Source of the DNA: Pontederia crassipes
Taxonomy: Eukaryota > Streptophyta > Magnoliopsida > Commelinales > Pontederiaceae
Reading direction: 5' to 3'
NCBI GenBank assembly: GCA_030549335.1
Contig: CM060194.1
Location: 33,624,171-33,688,170 of the forward strand
Length of the DNA: 64,000 nt
Within the stretch, counting starts at the first letter, position 1. Every line of letters starts with the position of its first letter. The notes beneath the pieces are model-generated. The model was not told the origin of the DNA, searched no databases, and saw only the letters and a program-made list of their open reading frames with translations. The position numbers and the translations under genes are program-made. Below are positions 56,080 through 64,000 of this stretch, piece after piece.

Positions 56080-58990
56080 ACGCTGAGGTCATTCGAGATA
56101 CGCTGTTCGTAACTGATTTACCTACAAAAGTACTGTTCGATTCCGGTGCCTCACATTCTTTTATATCTGAAGATTGTGCCAAAACATTAGGGTTAGCCCT
56201 CATGAATTTAGAGCATAAGATGAATATATTGACCCCACAAGGAACCCTGATTACCACAAAGTGCCTCCCTAATGTACCAATAGAGATAGAGAAAAAGAAC
56301 CATCCTGTAAATCTTATCATTATCCCTATGAGAGATTATGATATAATCTTGGGCATGGATTGGCTAACCTCCCATGATGCTTCTATCATATGCAAACAAA
56401 AGAAAGTAATCATAAGCACACAAAGTACAGATAAAGTTATAGTCAGGGGAATTGCTCAGAAGGAATAAAAAATTATAGTATCCGCCATGAAGGCACAGAA
56501 GTTACTTCAGAAGGGATGTAGAGGCTTCTTAGAAAGTGTGACCAAGATAGAGGCACCAAAGAAGACTCCTCAAGATATAGAAGTTGTAAGGGAGTTCCCG
56601 GATGTGTTCCCTGATGACGTTAGTGGTCTACCGCCCAGAAGGGAGATAGACTTTCATATTGAAGTAGCGTCCGGCACCGCTCCCATCTCCAAAGCTCCAT
56701 ATCGCATGGCCCCAGCAGAGATGAAGGAATTGAAGGACCAGATTCAAGAGCTACTGAATAAATATTTCATAAGGTCTAACATCTCACTATGGGGTGCACC
56801 AGTTCTCTTTGTCAAAAAGAATGACGGGTCATTAAGACTTTGTATCGACTACAGAATATTGAACAAAGTCACGATAAAGAACAGGTACCCGCTACCTCAC
56901 ATTGACGATATATTTGATCAATTGTCTAAAGCCAAGGTGTTCTCAAAAATTGATCTAAGGAGCGGATACCATCAACTAAGGGTGGTAGAAGAAGACATTC
57001 CAAAAACGGCATTCCACTCAAGATATGGACATTATGAGTTCCTGGTTATGCCGTTTGGGTTAACAAATGCCCCGACAGTATTTATGAATCTCATGAATCG
57101 AACTTTCCACAAACACCTGGATAAGTTCATAATTGTCTTCGTTGACGATATTCTCATCTATTCGTCAAGTGTGGAACAGCATAGAGAGCATCTGAGGACA
57201 ATGCTGGAAACGTTGCAGGCAAAGAAGTTGTATGCGAAATTTTCAAAGTGTGAATTCTGGTTAGAACAGATGATGTTCCTTGGCCACATCGTCTCTAAAG
57301 ATGGAGTTGCAGTGGATCTCGCAAAAGTAGAAGCAGTGTCAAACTGGACTCAACCAAAGAACGTCTTCGAAATCAAGAGTTTTCTTAGTTTAACAGGCTA
57401 TTACAGATGTTTCATCGAAGATTTCTCCAGAATTGTGTTGCCACTGACAAAGCTTACGAGGAAAGGAGAAAAGTTCATCTGGTCGTCCAAGTGCGAAGAA
57501 AGCTTTCAAGAGTTAAAGGAACAGCTAACTTCAGCGTCAATCCTGATTACCATCGGACAACGATAGTTACGTAGTTTACAGCGATGTTAGTGGTACAGGA
57601 TTATGGTGCGTATTAATGCAACATGAGAAAGTAGTGCCATACGCATCTAGACAGCTGAAGAAGCATGAAATTAATTATCCAATGCATGACCTCGAGCTAG
57701 CGGCAGTAGTGTTCGCTCTCAAGCTTTGGCGCCACTACTTATATGGAAAAGAATTTGTGGTCTACACTGATCACAAGAGTTTGAAGTATGTTTTTACACA
57801 GAAGAAGTTGAACATGCGCCAAAGACGTTGGATGAAATTTTTAAAGGATTACGAGTTTGCCATCAATTACCAACTTGGTAAGGCAAACTCAGTAGCTGAC
57901 GCCCTCAGCCGAAAATGGGAAGGATCCTTAGCTTACATGCGTCTACGACGATTCGAGCTTGTGGAAGAACTGTTTAAATGGGCACCAAGAGTAAAGCACG
58001 ATGGGTCGCTAATGATGATGCAATGCATAATACCGAATATAATATGGAGAATCATCGAAGCACAAGTAGAAGACACAAAATATCAAAGTATGATGATAAA
58101 GACTAGTATGGAAATAACAAATTTCAAGGTTTCCGCAGATGATGGCATAAGGTACCGTGACCGACTATGGGTACCAAATAATCCTAAACTCCGAAGAGAA
58201 GTGCTGGATGAATGCCACAAGTCCGAATTTGCAATCCACTCAGGGAGTACAAAGATGCACAAAGATGCGTATAGGAGTTTCTAGTGACCAGACATGAAGA
58301 AGAAAATAGCGGAGTATGTCTCCAAATGCATAGTGTGTCAACAGGTCAAGATCGAACACCAGAAACATCAAGGGACCTTGAAGAGTCTGGGTATCCCGCA
58401 GTGGAAATGGGAAAAAATATCGATGAATTTCATCATAGGCCTACCTCGGACTCTGAAGGGGCATGATGCCATTTGGGTTATAGTGGATCGACTCACTAAA
58501 TCGGCTCACTTCCTACCCATTAAGGTAAAACAATTCCTTGAAAGTCTCATGGATTTATATGTGCAGGAGATTGTTAGGCTTCACGGATCCCGGCAGCCAT
58601 TGTATCCGACAGAGATCCCAGATTCACATCAAGATTCTGGAAGAGTCTCCAGAATGCTTTTAGGACAAGGCTCCGATATAGCACTGCTTTTCATCCACAG
58701 ACTGATGGACAATCGGAGAGGACAATCCAGACATTGGAGGACATGCTGAGAGCATGCGCTTTGAATTGGCATGGTAATTGGGATAAACATTTTCCTCTCA
58801 TAGAGTTTTCCTACAATAACAGCTTCCATGCTAACATAGAGATGTCTCCCTTTGAAGCATTGTATGGTCGCCCATGTCGCTCTCCGGCATGTTGGGGCGA
58901 AGTTGGAGAAAGGAAAATTTTAAGTGTCGAATTACAGAAGCAGACACAGGAGTATACGGACAGGGTGGAACTGATAAAGAAAAGAATGAA
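56080..58990 (+). pseudogene. Pol region of the Tekay-type element: protease, RT, RNase H, integrase
   Basis: Aspartic-protease-like DSGASHSF (about 56136) and MRDYDIILGMDWL; reverse transcriptase with [11 protein letters not shown] and FVDDILIYS (about 57050-57165); RNase H with [17 protein letters not shown] and [10 protein letters not shown] (about 57630-57800) and VADALSRKW; integrase with an [12 protein letters not shown]-type zinc-binding part and the IVCQQVKIEH...DAIWVIVDRLTKSAHFLPI core (about 58320-58530). The order is that of a Ty3 chromovirus. The region is a broken fossil. Confidence 0.88.
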
Positions 58991-59096
58991 GTCTGATCAA
59001 GATCGTTAGAAGGCCTACGCGGACAAGAAGCGCCGAGAACATAAGTTCAAGGCGGGTGATCAAGTCCTGCTCAAAGTCTCCCCCACCAAAGGAGTA

Positions 59097-59477
59097 ATGC
59101 GTTTTAGCAAACGGAAAAAATTGAGCCCAAGGTATCTAGGCCCATTCGAAATACTAGACATGATTGGATATTCAGCATGCAGGTTGGCCCTGCCTCCGGC
59201 CTATCCAAGGGTACACAATATCTTCCATGTCTCCCTACTCCAGATGTACAAGCACGACTACGCCAACGTGATCCAAATTGAGGAACCAAACCTCAAGGAG
59301 GATCTGACATATGAGGAACAACCCACAGAGATATTGGAATATCAAGAACATCAACAAGGGAAGAAGAGAGTAGCACTGATTAAAATGGCATGGAAGCATC
59401 ACCAAGGAAAAGAAGCAACGTGGGAAGTTGAATCAGAAATGCGAGAGATATTTTCTGAACTTTTTGATAAGCCTTAA
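59097..59477 (+). pseudogene. Integrase tail and chromodomain of the Tekay-type element
   Basis: Contains the GPF/Y module ([20 protein letters not shown]), the [16 protein letters not shown] motif and a C-terminal chromodomain-like end ([20 protein letters not shown]). In chromoviruses the chromodomain guides integration toward marked chromatin. It lies just before the 3' LTR. Confidence 0.82.
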
Positions 59478-59523
59478 CCATTATCCAAATTCGAGAAAGA
59501 ATTTTCTTTTTAGAGGGTAATAA

Positions 59524-61814
59524 TGTAACATATCGTCTCTTACAAAAAAGGAAATAAAACGAGCGATCGGCAGGGGAGGCAAAGTCACCCCTGACCTCCC
59601 GGTCGTTTCGCCTCCGGCTGACCAAGGTCGGCCGGGGTAGTATAAAAGGGGGGCGAGGGTCATCCTTTGGGCCTCTTGGACCCTCGGCCGACCACCTCCC
59701 CCACCGTCTTCTTCTTCCTCTCGTCTGGCGATCGACGCGTGCGAGCGGCAGGAGCAAAGGCGATCGACGCACGTCACCAATCGACCCCTCTCCGGCGCAC
59801 CTCGAACCTCCTCGACATGCGCAAGGATCTGGCGAACCTTCCCTGTCGATCGGCAATTGACGACGACCGGACGGAGAAACAACGACCGGCGGATTCGAAA
59901 TTCTGATGAAAGAGGTACCCTTAGCGTTTTAATCCCATAGACGAAGAATTAATGATTTATTGATGCGTAAAGTTGGTTCATTATAATCCTGAAGTAGTTT
60001 ACAACCTTTTTCTTATTGTGACCGTCGTCGTTGGACGGCCGGAGGACCATCGGAATCGGAGGTAAAGTTCGGCGACCCTGTTTTATCACAGGGACTGGTC
60101 GACCGATTCCATAGAACGGTCGACCGGTTTGTGCACAGAACTCACATGAATTCTTACTTATCAATCAACCGGCCTCACCACGGCGGTCGACCGATCTCTC
60201 TGTCAAAGAATAGATCTGACCTTACGATCGGTCGATCGGTCCCGGAGATGGTCGACCGATCCGATGCGCAGTGCGCATCTTCATGGCCTAACGAACGGTC
60301 GATCGACACCATGGACGGTCGACCGGTTCACAGACACTAATTAAAGAACTTGGCCGACCGATCATAGAGGACCGGTCGACCAGTGCCAAGAGAATGGTCG
60401 ATCGGTCCTTTAGGAACGGTCGACCGGTCCGACAGTCAGACCCCTTGGTCTAACCTAATCGGATTAACTCTTTCCCAATCATAACGAAGACTCTAACCAG
60501 TCACCTATACCGACTGAGTCCTATTGTACAAAAATCAAAGTTCTATTGAACACTAAATTATAGATTTCACAATGACTAAAGATAAATAAAGCAAGGACAA
60601 AGACATGAGATTGCTATGTGCCGCCCCCAAAGTTAAAGCAAAGATCAGAGATCAAAATAGAGGAGGGATAGGTGGTTAGTTGTGGGGACAGCGAAGCTAC
60701 TGTCTTGAATGACCACTATTCCTAAGATTTCAGGTTTTCTCCCACCTGTATCTCGAATGAAGGGTGGTGCTAAGGTCATACCCCTTCTCTTAAATATTAA
60801 AGTATTATGCCAGAGGGACAGATAGCTAGCTGAGGAGACAGTGAACCTAAAGGTCTCTTAACCGACCATTATTCCTGATTGTAGGAATTCTTCCCCCTAC
60901 CTTCCGAACTGGGTGAGGCAGTAACACCCATCCATCTTCCCTTTATGGGCTTACTGGCATCAGAGATTCAGAGAGGCACCTCTGACATCTCAACCTAATA
61001 AAGTCGAGCTCGCTTTGGACAACCAACTCTAAAGATAATTTAGTAAAGTAAAAGACGTAGTACAACTCACGGTAAAGCAATGCAAAGTAAAGTAATGTAC
61101 AACAGAGCAATGTAAAGCAAAGCACTATAAAGTAAGGCAAAGATATTGTAAAGTAAAGTATTGCATAGCATAGTAAAGACATTGTAAAGTAAAAGCAGAG
61201 TAACGCAAAGATAAAGTATTGTTATAGTAAAGAACAAAGTACTGATAATGATTAAAGACTTATACATTAATTTCATGACCATCATCGACCCTTATTTCAT
61301 CGTCTATTATTATTGTATTGGGCATCTTTGCTCATGGGTATTCTATTCCCCTGCATTGGGATTTTGCAGGTGAGAATGCCAACTGAGGAGGTGATGGAGG
61401 GTGCAAAGCTTGGAGAACGCTGCACATGACTGATATTTCTACTCCGAGCTTTCTTACTGCATATCTGTTTAATCATCTTTATTGTTCAAAGACATCATGT
61501 TTTCTTCCGCTCATAGAACTTCGGACAAGTCTTATTATATTTCCGCATATTTTCTATATTGAAAGACGTCATAGACTTCCGCATATTTTTTATAATATGA
61601 GACATTACGAAGTTCCGCATTTAAGTCATTCATCATGACATTTCGACTATTCTTCCGCATTTAAAGTCTTCTATTATGTTTATTATTATTTTATTAGTGA
61701 CATGTAAGCAATTTTGTTGAATGATCAAGGTCAGTAGAGCAATAGGCAGTATAGCGCTCTTGGGGTCAATCTGATCGCCTACGTGGCGGGAGGTGCGATT
61801 TTGGGGGCGTTACA
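59524..61814 (+). repeat. 3' LTR of the Tekay-type element
   Basis: Starts TGTAACATATCGTCTCTTA and ends GGGGGCGTTACA. It is collinear with the 5' LTR throughout, including the TATA-like motif (GTAGTATAAAAGG, about 59637), the palindrome cluster and the GTAAAG run (61041-61228). It is followed by ATATA, matching the bases before the 5' LTR. Confidence 0.9.
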
Positions 61815-61819
61815 ATATA

Positions 61820-62299
61820 TGTGGATAAATATACCTCTATATATATTATATAATTTAGGTGTAAAGCAAATAAGGGTAGAAGTATTCATCGGATCAGAGT
61901 GATTCTCTAAATTTAATGATCCGATCCGATCATAAATTTAATAACCCGATCCGACCAAACTTAGATTGATCAATTCTGATCGGTGACTAGATCGAGCCGA
62001 CCATAACTCAATCAATGTTAAAGCCAGCTATGAATTATAATTTCTTATCAACTCGAGTCTACCTCATTGCACCAAACATTTGATTAGTTTAATTTTTTAT
62101 TTATTTTAAATTTGTATTTTATTTATAGTTTTTAAAAAATTAAATAAACTATTTCAAATATGAATACAATAGTACATATTTGAAAACTATTTAAAATATC
62201 TAAAGTGGATATTAAATGATTTTTGTATTTAATAATACTAAAAGAAAAAGAACAAATAAAGGAAAAAAGTGATAGGATGATTTGACAAGATCCAAAAAT
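61820..62299. other. Spacer with short GATCCGATC repeats
   Basis: No gene. At 61890-61990 the words GATCCGATCCGATC, ACCCGATCCGACC and GATCGGTGACTAG cluster, resembling the subterminal texture of a hAT-type element, but no terminus was found. The rest is AT-rich. Confidence 0.4.
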
Positions 62300-63425
62300 G
62301 TTGTTACGACAAGACCGGACTGGCTGGTCGGACCAGTCGATAACACGGTCCATTTTAAGACTTAAAAATGGGTGACCTTGGAACCGGATTGAACCGATAA
62401 AAAATTGGATGACGCAGAAAAACTAGATCAAACCATATTTCAATCAAACTATTCGGTTACGAAAAATAAAGAAAAATCAAAACACCTAAATGGCCTGAAT
62501 CTACTATTCACTTTCTTAATGCCGAACCCTAAAATTGGAACTATTGACGGCTTGATGCGAACACCGAATGACTGACTATTGACAACGTGGGTGACTCCGA
62601 CGATGGCGACTGATGGCGAACTCATGACGACTGTCGGCGGTGAAGGCAACCATCGAGGATCTCCTGCAGCCAACCAAATAGTTCAATCACTTCCTTCATT
62701 TTTGTTCGTTTCCGTTTTGTTTGTTTTCGTGACTTCGTCGATGATCTCAAGCAATTTTTGCCATCTGCACTCTGGAGAGACCCTCCATGCGCAACGATAT
62801 GGCTCTGCCGCTGAGACCCTCTCATGCCCGAGTGGCAAAATTGCAGTGAGGTCTCTGCGCTGACGCGAGCGGTAGCAAGTCGGCGTTGGTGTTGTTGGCT
62901 GCCCGCGCTCGAGGTGTACCATGCCCGAGCAGGACTTTTGCAACTTGCAGGCTATCGCGTGCGGGCGACAATGTTGCGGTGGGAGGTCTCTATGCCGGCA
63001 TGAGCGATAGCGAACTGGGACCATGGGGAGTTCTATACGTCGGCACTATCGGCTGTTTGCGCTCATGGCAGCGCCACTGAGTCGCTCCTACATCTGAGTG
63101 GTGCCACCCCTTGTTGTAGCCGTTGAGACCCTCCCATGTGAAGGTCATATGGTGTCTCCATTACTGTTATCATCATGAGTCATCTCTCTTAGAGTCCCTT
63201 TAAAGTTTTAATTGGATTTATTATTACTATTTTGTCATTTAAGCATTATTAATGTGGAATGTGATTATTGATTTTATTTTATAATTTTTTTGTTATGTAA
63301 ATAATTTGATGTATTATATTAAAATATAATATTTTATTATTAATCGGTCCGACTGATCCAATCGGTCTAACTTGAAATGAATATCTTTTTGTTTCATTGT
63401 TCGGTTCGATCTTAACAACCTTGAT
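62293..63425. mobile_element. Possible non-autonomous DNA element with GC-rich core
   Basis: The left part (about 62300: GTTGTTACGACAAGACCGGA) and the inverted right part (about 63425: GGTTGTTAAGATCGAACCGA) resemble each other, and both ends carry CCGGTT/GACCGG-like words. Between them, 62560-63130 is GC-rich sequence unlike its surroundings and could be captured gene DNA. No target duplication was found and no transposase motif seen, so the call is tentative. Confidence 0.35.
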
Positions 63426-63803
63426 AAAATAAATGGTTGGCTCAGAATTTGGAATTGGATTGGGTTTAATTAGACCCGTAAACACCCGTTGAATATATTA
63501 ATGAATGTACAATGAACACCATTTAAATTTAAAATAAGTTGACACATCAAAGTTTATTTTATAAAAATCATGAGTAGTTTTATATACTATCTTATCATAT
63601 ACTATGAAAAATTGTTCAATTCTTATATAATATCTTTAGGATTTAATGGGCGTCCACCCCATGCTCCCCTTCAATGGCATCCATCGTATATGAAATGGAT
63701 GGCCAACATAGAAGTCATGATGCACCCCATCAGAGTTCAACATATTGAAAAAAAAATCTCTCGCTGCCTCCATCTGCTACACCTCCAGCACCACCTCCGT
63801 CTG
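63426..63803. other. AT-rich spacer with short imperfect repeats at its end
   Basis: No gene seen apart from the possible edge exon. 63765-63850 repeats GCCTCCATCTGCTACACCTC and CAGCACCACC words about three times. Confidence 0.45.
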
Positions 63804-63998
63804 CTACACATCCATGCCGCCTCCATCTGCTACACCTCTAGCACCACCATAACAATTGGCAGCAGTCCATTTCATTGACTCACCCCTAGGAGCATACCTC
63901 CATCCCTCACCTCTCATCCTATATCCGCCGTCTATAATGGTAGGGATAAGATTGACGTCATCAACATCATCGTAGTGAGGCTTCTTCTTCATCATCAT
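63804..63998 (-). CDS. Possible exon at the window edge, unknown function
   Basis: A minus-strand open stretch begins at the very edge (MMMKKKPHYDDVDDV) and includes IIDGGYRMRGEGWRYAP and a short glycine-rich end. The low-complexity imperfect repeat of CTCCATCTGCTACACC words at 63770-63850 overlaps the end. It may continue beyond the window. The composition is more protein-like than its neighbours, but no family is recognised. Confidence 0.25.
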   Translation of the reverse strand: MMMKKKPHYDDVDDVNLIPTIIDGGYRMRGEGWRYAPRGESMKWTAANCYGGARGVADGGGMDV

Positions 63999-64000
63999 GT

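Larger units (their letters stand above)
51753..61814 (+). mobile_element. Ty3 chromovirus (Tekay/Del type), complete in structure, coding broken
   Basis: Two LTRs of about 2.3 kb (51753-54051, 59524-61814) with TGTAAC...TTACA ends, a 5-bp target duplication ATATA (51748-51752 and 61815-61819), a primer site after the first LTR and a purine-rich stretch before the second. The internal region follows gag, protease, reverse transcriptase, RNase H, integrase, chromodomain order, which with long LTRs indicates the Tekay/Del clade. The LTRs differ at visible single positions and short gaps, by eye several percent, suggesting an insertion perhaps a few million years old. The coding region is interrupted in roughly half a dozen or more places, so the element is a fossil. 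Confidence 0.9.

Noticed and set aside
1-64000. CRISPR arrays, operons or phage-type defence systems
   Set aside because: Nothing in the sequence suggests prokaryotic DNA; the repeats are transposable-element termini, simple repeats or the tandem duplication.

Overview
The window is nuclear DNA from a flowering plant, most likely a monocot. The one clearly intact gene, a PUB8-type U-box ubiquitin ligase, is intronless and very GC-rich (about 47.2-48.0 kb) inside AT-rich surroundings, which is a common monocot pattern. Nearly everything else is transposable-element DNA. I found no rRNA gene, no intact tRNA gene, no CRISPR array and no operon-like cluster.

Layout. 1-1928: the 3' part of a CACTA (En/Spm) transposon with a transposase-24-type coding remnant, subterminal repeats and the terminal inverted repeat. 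2890-6201: worn internal region of a Ty1/copia retroelement. 6202-20835: an array of related copia LTRs with very short internal regions, one block inverted. Exactly at the end of the first LTR sits a 6.4-kb hAT transposon (8132-14562) with an 8-bp target duplication, a decayed transposase and a piece of organelle-like DNA. 21912-22110: a small fold-back element. 23063-40331: an 8.63-kb segment present twice in direct tandem at very high identity. It holds a chain of minus-strand Helitron-like elements lying head to tail; the last one ends at 40635.

42613-46249: a six-exon gene model on the minus strand that I assembled from splice sites and phase. It would encode about 167 residues of unknown function. 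Its 2.7-kb intron contains a local duplication, a 34-base G run, a pair of MITEs, a 5'-truncated RTE LINE and a Tourist-like MITE whose empty site survives in the sister repeat. 46925-48037: the PUB8-like gene, same strand, about 0.7 kb upstream of that model. 48.2-51.7 kb: AT-rich spacer, then GC-rich repeat DNA holding a probable solo LTR (50370-50910). 51753-61814: a complete-looking Ty3 chromovirus of the Tekay/Del type with 2.3-kb LTRs and a 5-bp target duplication; its coding region is broken. 61815-64000: spacer, a possible non-autonomous DNA element, and a possible exon at the right edge.

The genes do not form a pathway. PUB8-like would act in ubiquitin transfer; the function of the six-exon gene is unknown. 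The main interest lies in genome dynamics: the near-perfect tandem duplication, end-to-end Helitrons, organelle DNA carried inside a hAT element, element-in-element insertions, and an unrecognised spliced gene that open-reading-frame scanning misses. I saw no convincing novel multi-gene system.
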